A stretch of 46,568 bases of DNA from Peptococcaceae bacterium (GTDB taxonomy: Bacteria; Bacillota; Desulfotomaculia; Desulfotomaculales; Desulfocucumaceae): the NCBI GenBank assembly GCA_023512435.1, contig JAILZP010000025.1, forward strand, positions 1 through 46,568, in the 5' to 3' direction. The translations under genes were made by a program, and so were the position numbers. Position 1 is the stretch's first letter; each line of letters begins with the position of its first letter. The notes beneath the pieces are model-generated. The model had not been told where the DNA came from. It did no database searches and saw nothing but the letters and a program-made list of their open reading frames with translations. This document shows, in pieces, positions 18,576 to 27,710 of this stretch.

Positions 18576-19625
18576 CTATCTAACCACTTCTTTACACACC
18601 TTGTCGAATTCCTCGTACACTTTTTTACCCGGAAGGCCCTTTTTCTCCATTTCCTCAATCCAGATCTGGCTTAAATCTTTGATCGGTTCCTTCCATAACT
18701 TTTCCTCTTCGGGAGAAAGGCGATACAATTTCAAGCCTTTCTTCTCAAATTCCCCGGCCAGTTTGGCCGCTTCCCTGTCGTTCACCTCGCCGGCATGCAT
18801 TGAAGTTTCCTCGCCGGCCTGCATAATGGCTTTTTTCACGTCTTCGGGCATCTTTTCCCAGGTTTTTTCATTGATGCACTCCACGATGGGGAAAGCTCCG
18901 AACCTTGCGCCCATGGTCGAATACTTGACCAGCTCGTTCAACTTGTATGAATTCATGGTGACATAATTCATGAAGAATCCTTCCACCACCCCGCGCTGGG
19001 TGGCCTCGTACACCTCGGTGGTGGGAATGACCACCGGAGTGACGCCGTAAGCCTGGGCTATTTTGTCATATATACCGCCGGGGGTTCTCAACTTGAGCCC
19101 TTTCAAGTCTTCCGGCTTTTTAACCTCTTTTTTCACCGTACAAACGTCGTACTGGGGCGTGGTAAACGCATAAACCGGCCTGACCCCGTACTTTTTAAAC
19201 TCATCCATCAATACGCCGTTGGCCAGTTTCCAGTAAATCTTGCTTCCCTGGCTGGATGTGGTGTAGTTTGGCAGGGCCATGACGGTATTCAGCGGCAGCT
19301 GGCCGGCCAGGACGGTGGGGGCCATGTAGCCTATGTCAGCCACTCCCTGGCTGGTCAGGTTCAACAGGTCTTTCTGCTTGCCCAGCTGTTCGGCAGGATA
19401 GTATTCAATTTTCACCCTGCCCTGGGTCAGCTCTTCAACCCGATTTATGAAGAACTTGGCCACATCGGTGGCGTAAATATGGGTAACCGGATAAATATCA
19501 GCCATTTTCAACGTAATAACCTGCTGCTTTGTTGACTGCGCCGGGGTGTCCTTCTTGTCCCCGCAGCCGGTGACAATAAAGCTGAACATCAACAACAAAG
19601 CCAGTACTGCTAATGTTTTTTTCAT
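18576..19625 (-). CDS. TRAP transporter solute-binding lipoprotein (DctP family)
   Basis: 349 residues from the ATG at 19625 (GAGGGGG about six bases upstream; the in-frame start at 19652 has no site). A signal peptide ends in a lipobox, IVTGC, so the protein is anchored at the outer face of the membrane. The central region has the DctP fold motifs LKGLKLRTPGG and the PYTVEY-like ATQRGVVEGF. It binds an organic acid and passes it to DctQM. Unusually it is the last transporter gene of the cluster, after Q and M. Confidence 0.93.
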   Translation of the reverse strand: MKKTLAVLALLLMFSFIVTGCGDKKDTPAQSTKQQVITLKMADIYPVTHIYATDVAKFFINRVEELTQGRVKIEYYPAEQLGKQKDLLNLTSQGVADIGYMAPTVLAGQLPLNTVMALPNYTTSSQGSKIYWKLANGVLMDEFKKYGVRPVYAFTTPQYDVCTVKKEVKKPEDLKGLKLRTPGGIYDKIAQAYGVTPVVIPTTEVYEATQRGVVEGFFMNYVTMNSYKLNELVKYSTMGARFGAFPIVECINEKTWEKMPEDVKKAIMQAGEETSMHAGEVNDREAAKLAGEFEKKGLKLYRLSPEEEKLWKEPIKDLSQIWIEEMEKKGLPGKKVYEEFDKVCKEVVR

Positions 19626-19729
19626 TGCTAATCCCCCTCTTGTTTTTACCATTCATCCTATGTAAGACGGCAGCCGCTGTTTTTTAAGTCATAGTTCGCC
19701 TTACCCCCTCCCGTTTGCTGGAAGTATTC

Positions 19730-21016
19730 TTATTTCATCATTGATGGAAGCCAGGTGGCGATGGCCGGAAATGCCATGAGCAGCGCCAAGGTCAGGGTTT
19801 CAAACACCAGCATTACCCCGGTGCCGCTGAATACCTCATGTAAAGGAACTTTTACGGTGGCGCTGACAACATAGGCATTCATTCCTATCGGCGGGGTGAC
19901 CAGCCCTATTTCAGCCAGTTTGGTAACGATGATGCCGAACCATATGGCGTCATAGCCAAGATTCATTACAAGGGGAAAGGTTAGCGGGAGCGTAAGCAGC
20001 AGGATAGCGATCTGGTCCATTATGCATCCAAGGACAAGGTAAAGGATGACCAGGCTTCCCATAATGGCCCAGGCCGGTATCTGGGAGGCCGCGATATAGC
20101 CGATCATATTCTGAGCCGCCTGGGTCAGGGTGAAGAAATAGCCGCAGACCATGGCGCCGATAATAATGGTGAAAATCATGGTGGTGATTTTTACCGTTGC
20201 CAGCGCGGCCTCGTATAACCCCCTGAGATCGACACGACGCATAAGCAGCGAAATCAGGGCGGCCCCGAATGCCCCCACGGCGGCGGCCTCCGTGGGGGTG
20301 GCAATTCCGGCGTACAACGACACGATCACTATGGATCCCAGGATTAAAAAGGCCCACAGGGGACGGAGCGACTCAAACTTCTCCCTCCATGAAAACGACC
20401 GGCCCACCGGCATTATACCCGGCCTGGCCTTGTTCCAGGTGATAATTCCGATGCTGTATATAAGGGTCGTAAGCAGGCCGGGAATAATCCCGGCAATGAG
20501 CAGCTTGCCAATGGACGTTTCTGTTACTATCCCGTAAATCACCAGGGGAATGCTGGGCGGAATCATTATGGCCAGAGTTCCCGCCACGGTTACAACGCCG
20601 GCGGATACCGGCATGGAATAGCCCGCCTTGCGCATTTCGGGGATGGCGATGGATGACATGCAGGCGGCCGATGCCGTACTGGACCCGGACATGGCCCCCA
20701 TGCCTGCGGAGGCAATCACCGTGGCAATGGCCAGCCCGCCCGGAATCCGGCCCAGCCACTTTTCCGCAGCGGTGAATACCTCCCTTACAATATTGGCCCT
20801 GGACACTATTTCAGCCATGAATATAAACATGGGGACGGTACTCAAGGCGTAGTTGGCGGCGGTGCGGTAGGGAGCGTTGGACATGATGCTCAGTATGGCG
20901 TCCGGGCCGCCCTTTAAAAAGAGGCCCGCCACGCCGCTCACACCCATGGCGAAGCCAACGGGCATGCCAGCAAACATTAAAAAAAGGAGAAACAGTACTA
21001 TCAGTGCCACTAACAT
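19730..21016 (-). CDS. TRAP transporter large permease (DctM family)
   Basis: 428 residues, about 12 membrane segments, with family signatures AGMPVGFAMG near the N-terminus, GSSTASAACMSSIAIPEM, and MIPPSIPLVIYGI. It is the ion-coupled transport subunit. ATG with GGAGG about nine bases upstream, 33 bases after dctQ. Confidence 0.95.
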   Translation of the reverse strand: MLVALIVLFLLFLMFAGMPVGFAMGVSGVAGLFLKGGPDAILSIMSNAPYRTAANYALSTVPMFIFMAEIVSRANIVREVFTAAEKWLGRIPGGLAIATVIASAGMGAMSGSSTASAACMSSIAIPEMRKAGYSMPVSAGVVTVAGTLAIMIPPSIPLVIYGIVTETSIGKLLIAGIIPGLLTTLIYSIGIITWNKARPGIMPVGRSFSWREKFESLRPLWAFLILGSIVIVSLYAGIATPTEAAAVGAFGAALISLLMRRVDLRGLYEAALATVKITTMIFTIIIGAMVCGYFFTLTQAAQNMIGYIAASQIPAWAIMGSLVILYLVLGCIMDQIAILLLTLPLTFPLVMNLGYDAIWFGIIVTKLAEIGLVTPPIGMNAYVVSATVKVPLHEVFSGTGVMLVFETLTLALLMAFPAIATWLPSMMK

Positions 21017-21049
21017 TTATCCAAGACCTCCACTCCGGCAAATATGTCT

Positions 21050-21562
21050 TTAGTGGTCCTCCCATTTTATCCTGGACGGCCAGATGATTCCCTCGATGAT
21101 CCGCAGGCACAGCAGCGCGGCCCCCAGGGCAACCATGAAATAAGCCGGGGCAAGCGGGTAGGCCAGGACGCTGCTGGAAAACTCCTTAAACTCGATGGCC
21201 CTTAATGTTGTCTTCCATCCCATTACCGCCACCAGCCCGAAAAAGCCAAGGCTCATCATGCCCAATAATACGTTCAGCGGACGCATCCAGGATGAAGGCA
21301 AAAACCTCAAAAATAAAGTTACCCTGACATGTCCCCCCTGCTTGTAAACGTAGCTGAGGGAAAGAAACACCAGGGCCACCATCAGGTAATCCTCGGTGAT
21401 CTCAAAACAGCCCGTGATGGGCTTATCAAATAGCTTTCTGAAGGTTACGTCAAGGGTTATAAAAACAGCCATAACCACGACGCTGATCACGCTGGCCGTG
21501 GTGCAAATTTTTTCTATAAGGGAGACAATGTTCCCCAATGCCCCGAACTTGGCGTTTGACAT
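21050..21562 (-). CDS. TRAP transporter small permease (DctQ family)
   Basis: 170 residues, four predicted membrane helices, with the family phrase TFRKLFDKPITGCFEITEDYLMV around helix 2 (extent residues 30-53). Partner of DctM. The 166 bases upstream separate it from iclR and contain a possible second IclR site. Confidence 0.9.
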   Translation of the reverse strand: MSNAKFGALGNIVSLIEKICTTASVISVVVMAVFITLDVTFRKLFDKPITGCFEITEDYLMVALVFLSLSYVYKQGGHVRVTLFLRFLPSSWMRPLNVLLGMMSLGFFGLVAVMGWKTTLRAIEFKEFSSSVLAYPLAPAYFMVALGAALLCLRIIEGIIWPSRIKWEDH

Positions 21563-21681
21563 AGAAAACCAGCCTTTCTCGAAAGATTTAATCAGTCAAA
21601 CACTGCACCCGCATCTGAACGGCAACCACCCCCGGACACATTGTGTTTTCCATATTTCCCCCCGGCCAACACCTGGCAACA

Positions 21682-21704
21682 TGCATTCCGCACAGCGGTA
21701 CGTG
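21682..21704. promoter_or_regulatory. Possible second IclR box before dctQ
   Basis: CC, 7 bases, GGTACG, with the same spacing as the perfect palindrome at 22510-22532 and an identical right half, but the left arm is degenerate. Confidence 0.3.
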
Positions 21705-21728
21705 TCCCGAAATATAAAGAAAAAAAAT

Positions 21729-22496
21729 TTAGTCATATTTTATGGCCCGGTAGCTGTTTATTTCGGCCGCCCCCTCAAGCACCAGTTTTACATAGGTGTC
21801 CACTTCTGACTGGCGCTCCAGGGGCGCTGCTATGGAAAGGGACGACCTCACCCTTCCCTTTTCATCCCTAAGGGGAGCGCTGACAGAAATGACACCGGCG
21901 GTTTTTTCCCCCAGGCTGACAGCATAACCCCGCTGGCGAATCAATTTGATTTCATGCATCAGCAGTTCCCGGTTAATGACGGTATTGGGAGTATGGGGCA
22001 CCAGTTCCGTTTCCTTAAAGTACTGATCCAGTTCCTCATCAGTAAAATAAGCCAGGATAACCTTTCCCGAGGCGCCCACGTAGAGAGGCGATTCCTCCCC
22101 CACGTAGGTCATCACCCGGACGGCATTCTTGCCCGGCAGGTAATCAACGCAAATCCTGCGGTTATTATGAAGGATGTATATATATACCGTCTCCAGGCAG
22201 GCATCCCGGATCCTTTTCAGGACAGGGGCAACCACCTGCTTGTCGGTAATCCTTTCGGAAACCGCATGGCCGTAGTAAAAAAACTTCATGCCAAGGGTGA
22301 ACTTTTGCAAGGTGCTGTCCCTCTCCACAAAACCCGCCGCCTCGAGGGTTCCCAGCACCCGCGCCAAGGTGGTTTTTGGCAGGCCCAGGGCCTGGTGCAG
22401 GTACGCCAAGCTTTTCGGTTCTTTTTCCAGGCGCAGAACCTCAAGTATGTCAAGGGCCCTTCTTATAGCCCTGACTTCATCCCTAGAATTTTTCAC
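21729..22496 (-). CDS. IclR-family transcriptional regulator
   Basis: 255 residues: winged HTH (AIRRALDILEVLRLE...LAYLHQALGLPKTTLARVLGTLEAAGFV) and IclR effector domain (GASGKVILAYF, RQRGYAVSLGEKTAGVISVSAPL). GTG at 22496 with GGGAGG about six bases upstream. First gene of the dctQMP-dehydrogenase unit. A perfect palindrome just upstream of its ribosome site suggests autoregulation. The effector may be the transported acid. Confidence 0.92.
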   Translation of the reverse strand: MKNSRDEVRAIRRALDILEVLRLEKEPKSLAYLHQALGLPKTTLARVLGTLEAAGFVERDSTLQKFTLGMKFFYYGHAVSERITDKQVVAPVLKRIRDACLETVYIYILHNNRRICVDYLPGKNAVRVMTYVGEESPLYVGASGKVILAYFTDEELDQYFKETELVPHTPNTVINRELLMHEIKLIRQRGYAVSLGEKTAGVISVSAPLRDEKGRVRSSLSIAAPLERQSEVDTYVKLVLEGAAEINSYRAIKYD

Positions 22497-22509
22497 CCAT
22501 TACCTCCCG

Positions 22510-22532
22510 TTCGTACCACCTGACGGTACGAA
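22510..22532. promoter_or_regulatory. Palindromic operator upstream of iclR
   Basis: Perfect 8-base arms TTCGTACC / GGTACGAA around 7 bases, starting 13 bases before the start codon and about 22 bases past the -10. Position fits a repressor roadblock; binding by the adjacent IclR is inferred. Confidence 0.6.
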
Positions 22533-22554
22533 TACCATTACTATCAACAACTAA

Positions 22555-22583
22555 ATATTATAACCGATTGAGGCAGGTGTCAA
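22555..22583 (-). promoter_or_regulatory. Sigma-A promoter of iclR-dctQMP
   Basis: Minus strand TTGACA (22578-22583), 17 bases, TAATAT (22555-22560); TATAAT is also present at 15-base spacing. Confidence 0.65.
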
Positions 22584-22631
22584 TAAAGTTCTAACCTTTT
22601 GAAATATTAATTAATAATTAAACTGGGGGCG

Positions 22632-22664
22632 AAAAAAAATAGCAGGCAGCAAAAGCTGCCGGCT
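22632..22664 (-). terminator. Intrinsic terminator after the CoA-transferase genes
   Basis: Stem GGCAGC / GCTGCC with a TTTT loop, extended by AGC/GCT past one mismatch, followed on the minus strand by a run of eight T. Confidence 0.85.
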
Positions 22665-22696
22665 CCATATAAAATCCCCGGTTGGTGGTGTTTGAT

Positions 22697-23566
22697 TTAT
22701 CTTTTGGCGTGTTTCAGGGTCAGTTCCACGAACTCGTCCAGGCCGGACAGCCTTTCCCTGGCCCCGGCGCCCCCCAGGATCAGGTTGGCCGGGTCTGCGG
22801 CCCGCAAAGCTGCCAGTTCGGCCTCGGAGGGATCCGGGGCCACCTGCAGGTCGCCGGCGATTTTAAGGTCCCAGCCCACGCTCTGTCTGATCTCCTCCGC
22901 CTCCACCCCGGGGTAGATGGTGTGCAGGTACATCTCCCGGGTTTCCGGGTGAAAGCGGAACACCCCCTTGCTGGTCACCACGGCCACCGGGCCGCCGCCC
23001 AGCAGGCCGGCCCGCTCCCTGGCCCCCGGGGACCCGTCCAGGTAGCCCGGGGTGGTGATATAGTCCACCCTGGGCACGAAGCGGTGTTTTTCCAGGCGCA
23101 TCATGATCACCACCCGGCCCACCGAGGACCCGATGTCGTTGCCTCCCCCGCTGCCCGGCAGCCGCACCTTGGGCCGGCGGTAGTCCCCTCCCCCGAATAT
23201 GGCGGTGGTGTTCAGGTTGCCGTACCTGTCTATCTGGGCGCCCCCCAGCACTCCGATGTCGTAGTAGCCCCCCTGCAGGTCTCCGAACACGCGCCACTCG
23301 GAGGTGAGGCACAGGGCCCCGTCGGCCGCCGAGGAGTCTCCCACGTTGAAGTCCACCCTGAATTTCTCCGGCCCTATGGACCCCGACTCGTAAACTATGC
23401 TCAAATTTGGAGCGTGCAGCCGCTTGGCCAGGATGCCGGCCACCAGCGGAATGCCAATGCCCACGAAGGCCACTTCCCAGTCCCTGAATTCCTTGCAGGT
23501 GGTGATGGCCATCAGTTCCGAGGCAGTGTAGTTCTTGCCCTTGACAAACTCGGCCGATCCGTGCAT
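22697..23566 (-). CDS. CoA-transferase subunit B (glutaconate CoA-transferase/IpdB-like)
   Basis: 289 residues. Family I CoA-transferase beta subunit with the active-site glutamate expected at E60 in IVYESGSIG, which forms the glutamyl-CoA thioester intermediate. The segment DIGVLGGAQIDRYGNLNTT is the conserved core. Perfect GGAGGTGAT site before the ATG, 14 bases after subunit A. With A it would move CoA onto an incoming organic acid. The acid cannot be named from sequence. Confidence 0.88.
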   Translation of the reverse strand: MHGSAEFVKGKNYTASELMAITTCKEFRDWEVAFVGIGIPLVAGILAKRLHAPNLSIVYESGSIGPEKFRVDFNVGDSSAADGALCLTSEWRVFGDLQGGYYDIGVLGGAQIDRYGNLNTTAIFGGGDYRRPKVRLPGSGGGNDIGSSVGRVVIMMRLEKHRFVPRVDYITTPGYLDGSPGARERAGLLGGGPVAVVTSKGVFRFHPETREMYLHTIYPGVEAEEIRQSVGWDLKIAGDLQVAPDPSEAELAALRAADPANLILGGAGARERLSGLDEFVELTLKHAKR

Positions 23567-23580
23567 TTCATCACCTCCGC

Positions 23581-24495
23581 CTAAACCCGGTTAAACTGCC
23601 TTTCCAGGTAGGTCAGGGACTTGAGCCTGTCCCATCCCACCCTGGAGCAGTATTCCAGGTGATCCCGGCAGCCGTAAACGTACCGGTCCAGCCATTTTAA
23701 AAACCCTTCCCGGGTCTTGGACATTTCGTGGTACTCCCCGCAGAACAGGACGTCATAGGCGTAATAGCCGTAGCATGACTGGGGGTAACAGCCGTAGGGC
23801 ACGTGGACCACGGCGTCCACGCAGTAGAAGGGAATCAGGGTCAGGTTGCCCCCCCGGCGCACCTCTTCCGTGGGTATTATTTCCTCGCAGGTGATGATGG
23901 TGTGCTTGGCCGCCCTGGCCTTGTTCCCGTCGTTGCCGGTGAAGCCGAAGACCTGGGCGTTGCCCATGGCGTCGGCCCTCTGCACGTGGATCACGGCCAC
24001 GTCGGGCCGGGCCGCCGGCACCAGCGCCACCGGGGTGCCGTTGTACGGGTCCTCCATGACCTTGATCCTGGAATTGTACTTTATTATATCCGACCCCAGC
24101 ATGGACCGGGTGGCCATGAAGGGCAGGTTCAGGCCCCCCGCCAGAAAGCGCATGCTCACGGCGGCGTTGGACCAGTCCTCCAGGTCGATGGGCCTGGGAA
24201 TCCCCTGCTCCACCGCCCGCCTGACGTTGTTGGCCAGGCCGATGGACCCGTAGCCCAGGTAGGCCCCCTCCCAGCGCCCGACACAGCCGGCTCCCACCAG
24301 CAGGTCCATGACGTCGGTCTTGCTGTCGTCGATAACCACCAGGTCCTTTATTCCCTGCCGGATGATCTCGTGCACCGCCGCCAGGCAGTCCCGGCCGATG
24401 AATCCGCCGAAGGTGATGCTGCATCCGTCCTTGATGTAGGTGCTGACGGCCTCCTGCAGGCTCATCAGCTTGTTGGCTTTGCCTCTGTCAGACAA
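23581..24495 (-). CDS. CoA-transferase subunit A (glutaconate CoA-transferase-like)
   Basis: About 304 residues, GctA-like alpha subunit (MSLQEAVSTYIKDG, ITFGGFIGR, AMGNAQVFGFTGND). I choose the TTG at 24495 because a strong GGGAGGGGG lies upstream at normal spacing and the protein then begins where GctA does. ATGs at 24543 and 24465 are alternatives with weaker sites. It lies downstream of the TAXI permease and overlaps functionally with subunit B; the two form one enzyme. Being in the same unit as the transporter implies import followed by CoA activation. Confidence 0.85.
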   Translation of the reverse strand: MSDRGKANKLMSLQEAVSTYIKDGCSITFGGFIGRDCLAAVHEIIRQGIKDLVVIDDSKTDVMDLLVGAGCVGRWEGAYLGYGSIGLANNVRRAVEQGIPRPIDLEDWSNAAVSMRFLAGGLNLPFMATRSMLGSDIIKYNSRIKVMEDPYNGTPVALVPAARPDVAVIHVQRADAMGNAQVFGFTGNDGNKARAAKHTIITCEEIIPTEEVRRGGNLTLIPFYCVDAVVHVPYGCYPQSCYGYYAYDVLFCGEYHEMSKTREGFLKWLDRYVYGCRDHLEYCSRVGWDRLKSLTYLERQFNRV

Positions 24496-24562
24496 AAACG
24501 TCCCCCTCCCCTGAAAATCCTTGCGGGCTGATGTTCTCTTCATTATGCCTGGAAAAAGGTTT

Positions 24563-26557
24563 TTACGAATGACTTTCCCTGACCGCTGACGGGGAAGCCG
24601 CCACCCTGGCGGACCGCCGCTTTTGCAGAAGGATGACCAGAACAAGGCAGCCGAAGCCAACGGCGTCGGTGATTATTCCCGGCTTGATCAGGCCCAGGGC
24701 CGCCACAAAGAGCAGAAGCTGCTCAGGGCGGGTGGCGTTGGTGATAAAGTACCTGGCCCCCGCCGCCCCCAGGCACACCACGCCGATGATGGCGGTAATC
24801 ACGGCCCAGATTATGCCCAGGGGTGTGCCCTGCTGCACAAGCAGTTCCGGAGCGTAAACAAACATGAAGGGAACGATGAAAGCCGCGATGCCCAGGCGCA
24901 CCGCCGTCCAGCCCACCTGGTTCGGGTTGGCCCCGGCAATCCCGGCCCCGGCGAAGGCGGCCAGGGCCACCGGCGGGGTGATGTTGGAGATGTTGCCGAA
25001 GTAGAAGGCAAATAGGTGGGCGGCGATGGGAATGACCCCGATCTTTATAAGGGCCGGGGCCGCCATGGTGGCCGCCACGATGTACACCGCCGTGGTGGGC
25101 ATGCCCATGCCCAGGATGATGCAGGTAATGGCCGAGAGAACCAGTGTGAGCATCAGGCTTCCCCCGGACATGCCGATAATCACGTCCCCCAGCTTGATGC
25201 CGAAGCTGGTAAGCGAGGTCACCCCCACGATAAAGCCCACCACCCCGCAGGCGATGGCCACCGTGACCGCCCCCTTGGCCCCGGCATCCAGGGCCGCCAG
25301 CAGGCCCCGCCAGGACATGCGGGTGCTTTTGCGCAGCATGCTGGCCAGAATGGTGGCCACGATCCCGGCCACGGCCGAAAAGGTGGGAGTGTATCCGGCC
25401 ACCAGGAAATAGACAATCACAATCAGGGGCAGGGCCAGGTGCCCCCGCTCCCGCATGACCTCCCTCACCCTGGGCAAATCTTCCCTGGGCAGGCCCTTAA
25501 GCCCGGTCTTGACCGCTTCCAGGTGCACGCCCACGTAGCAGGCCAGGTAGTACAGCAGGGCAGGGATAACGGCCGAGAGCATGATGGTGGCGTAAGGCAC
25601 GTTCAATATTTCGGCCATGATGAAGGCGGCCGCGCCCATTACCGGCGGCATGATCTGCCCTCCGGTGGAGGCCACCGCCTCCACGGCCCCGGCGAAGTAC
25701 GGGCGGTAGCCCACGCTTTTCATCAGGGGAATGGTGAAGGCCCCGGTGGTGGCCACGTTGGCCACCGCGCTGCCGTTGATGGTCCCCATCAGGCCGCTGG
25801 CGAAAACCGCCACCTTGGCCGGGCCGCCGGGGGAGTGGCCGGCCAGGGCCATGGAGATCCGGTTGATAAAGGCGGCCATCCCGCTTTCCCCCAGAAAGGC
25901 GCCGAAAAGGATAAACAGGAATATGTAGGTGGCCGAAACCCCGATGGCCACCCCGTAAATTCCCGAGGTGGAAAGGTACATCAGCTCGATGATGCGCTCG
26001 ATGGTATACCCGGGATGCCCGAATGTGCCGGGCACGTAGTTGCCGAAATAGGCGTAGGCCAGAAAGACTATCCCCAGCACCGGCAGAAACGGCCCGATGC
26101 TCCGGCGGCCGGCCTCCAGGACCAGAAGCATGGTCAGCACGCCGAAGGCATAGTCGATGGTGTTGGCAAACCCGCCGCTGAAGGCAAAGGCGTCATAGCG
26201 GTACACGATGTACAGGCCGGTCAGGAAACTGGCCGCAGCCAGCACCAGGTCCGGCAGGGTGGGACGGTTCCTGGGCGCCTTGGCCCGGCCGGGATACATG
26301 AGAAAAATAAGGACCATGATCATGGCCAGGTGAATGGCCCGCATGTTGATGGCGGACATCACCCCGATGGTGGCCACCCAAACCTGGAACAGCGAAAGGC
26401 CGATAGCCACCGCCGAGGTGACCATCCCCCAGGCTGATCCCCGGGCGTACTTGCGGAAGGTGGATTCCTTGTCATACTTCTCCACTATCTTTTCGATCTC
26501 CGCTTCGCCGACCTGTCCCGCCGGGGCGACAACCGGCTGGTTCCTTTCTTCCGTCAA
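24563..26557 (-). CDS. TRAP transporter fused permease (4TM/12TM, TAXI type)
   Basis: About 664 residues. N-terminal soluble stretch, then a DctQ-like four-helix part fused to a DctM-like 12-helix part (GLMGTINGSAVANVATTGAFTIPLMK, GMGMPTTAVYIVAATMAAPAL extents near residues 260 and 480). Such fusions pair with TAXI binding proteins, and the TAXI gene is immediately upstream. The site AGGAGG overlaps a GTG at 26569, so I favour the TTG at 26557; the difference is four residues. Confidence 0.92.
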   Translation of the reverse strand: MTEERNQPVVAPAGQVGEAEIEKIVEKYDKESTFRKYARGSAWGMVTSAVAIGLSLFQVWVATIGVMSAINMRAIHLAMIMVLIFLMYPGRAKAPRNRPTLPDLVLAAASFLTGLYIVYRYDAFAFSGGFANTIDYAFGVLTMLLVLEAGRRSIGPFLPVLGIVFLAYAYFGNYVPGTFGHPGYTIERIIELMYLSTSGIYGVAIGVSATYIFLFILFGAFLGESGMAAFINRISMALAGHSPGGPAKVAVFASGLMGTINGSAVANVATTGAFTIPLMKSVGYRPYFAGAVEAVASTGGQIMPPVMGAAAFIMAEILNVPYATIMLSAVIPALLYYLACYVGVHLEAVKTGLKGLPREDLPRVREVMRERGHLALPLIVIVYFLVAGYTPTFSAVAGIVATILASMLRKSTRMSWRGLLAALDAGAKGAVTVAIACGVVGFIVGVTSLTSFGIKLGDVIIGMSGGSLMLTLVLSAITCIILGMGMPTTAVYIVAATMAAPALIKIGVIPIAAHLFAFYFGNISNITPPVALAAFAGAGIAGANPNQVGWTAVRLGIAAFIVPFMFVYAPELLVQQGTPLGIIWAVITAIIGVVCLGAAGARYFITNATRPEQLLLFVAALGLIKPGIITDAVGFGCLVLVILLQKRRSARVAASPSAVRESHS

Positions 26558-26626
26558 TCCTGAAAACACCTCCTGCGCCCTTGCCGGGGCACTCTGAACA
26601 TTTTGGCTTTAACCGGGAGATTGCCC

Positions 26627-26670
26627 CTCCGGAGGGGAATCCGCCCGCCAGGGCGGCTTCCCCTCCGGAG
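26627..26670 (-). repeat. Large hairpin between TAXI binding protein and permease genes
   Basis: Two 20-base arms around a four-base loop with a single mismatch; the outer part is CTCCGGAGGGGAA and its complement. No T-run follows. Extended hairpins in this position commonly stabilise the upstream message, giving excess binding protein over permease; that role is inferred here. Confidence 0.7.
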
Positions 26671-26693
26671 TCACGCTGTCCCGACTGTCGCGC

Positions 26694-27710
26694 TTAAGGC
26701 ACCGTAAGGCCTATTTCCTTGAAGTACTTGGCCGCCCCCGGATGCACCGGCACCCCCATCAGCCCCTTGAGGGCGTTTTCCTTGGTGATGTCCTTGGCGG
26801 CGCTGTGGGCGTTGACCAGGTCCTTCTGGTTTTCAAAGATGGCCTTGGTCAGCTGGTAGATCAAATCCTCAGGCAGGTCGGCCCGGGTCACCAGCAGGTT
26901 GGCCTGGGCCACCGTCAGCACGTCCTCGGTCTGCCCCTTGTAGGTGTTGGCCTTGATCACCGTGGGATAGTACCAGGGCATCTCCTTGCAGATCTTGTCG
27001 ACCATGTCCTTTTCCAGGGGCAGCAGCCTGACGCTGGTGGAGTTGCTCAGGTCCATGATGGCCGAGTTGGGCACGCCCGCCGAAATGAAGGCGCCGTCGC
27101 TCTGTCCGTTTTTGAGCAGCTCCACCGCCTCGGTGAAGCCCACAAAATCGGCTTTCATGTTTTTCTTGCCCATGTAATCTATACCGTACAGAGCGAAGAT
27201 TTCCCGGCAGCTCACCTCGGTGCCGCTCCCGGCGGCCCCGGGCACAAAGCGCTTGCCCGCCAGGTCTTTAACCGACTTGACGTCGGACTTGGCCGGAACC
27301 ACAATCTGGACCACATTGGGATAAAGCCCCGTCATCACCCGCAGGTCCTTGTTGGGCCGCCCCTGAAACTTGTCCTTACCCTCGTAAGCGTTGCCCGCCA
27401 CCTGGTTCATGGTGAACCCGATGTCGGCTTCCTTCTTCTGGAGCAGGTTCATGTTCTGCACGCTGGCCTCGGTGGCCTGGGCGGTGGCCCTGACGCCGGG
27501 CACCTTGGCGTTCCACATCTGGGCCATGCCGTTGCCCAGGACGTAGTACACACCCGACGTGGTCCCGGTGGCCACGTTGAGGTCTTTCTGGGTCTGCGCC
27601 GCCGGCTTGCCCTGCTGCTGCCCGGCCTTGTCCCCGCCGCCGCAGCCCGCCGCCAGCGCAATCGCCGCAAAAACAGTGATCACCAACCATAAAAAGCCTT
27701 TCTTCCGCAC
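26694..27710 (-). CDS. TAXI-family TRAP transporter solute-binding lipoprotein
   Basis: 338 residues, GTG start with AAGGAGG nine bases upstream. Signal peptide with lipobox (ALAAGC), then the TAXI core: LNVATGTTSGVYYVLGNGMAQMW and GAAGSGTEVSCREIF (extents near 45-67 and 155-170). Binds an organic anion outside the cell for the fused permease. First gene of the unit taxi-permease-CoA-transferase A-B, driven by a sigma-54 promoter about 295 bases upstream. Confidence 0.93.
   Translation of the reverse strand: MRKKGFLWLVITVFAAIALAAGCGGGDKAGQQQGKPAAQTQKDLNVATGTTSGVYYVLGNGMAQMWNAKVPGVRATAQATEASVQNMNLLQKKEADIGFTMNQVAGNAYEGKDKFQGRPNKDLRVMTGLYPNVVQIVVPAKSDVKSVKDLAGKRFVPGAAGSGTEVSCREIFALYGIDYMGKKNMKADFVGFTEAVELLKNGQSDGAFISAGVPNSAIMDLSNSTSVRLLPLEKDMVDKICKEMPWYYPTVIKANTYKGQTEDVLTVAQANLLVTRADLPEDLIYQLTKAIFENQKDLVNAHSAAKDITKENALKGLMGVPVHPGAAKYFKEIGLTVP

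Noticed and set aside
25016..26437. 473-residue open frame antisense to the TAXI permease
   Set aside because: Low-complexity Gly/His/Gln composition typical of a shadow frame.
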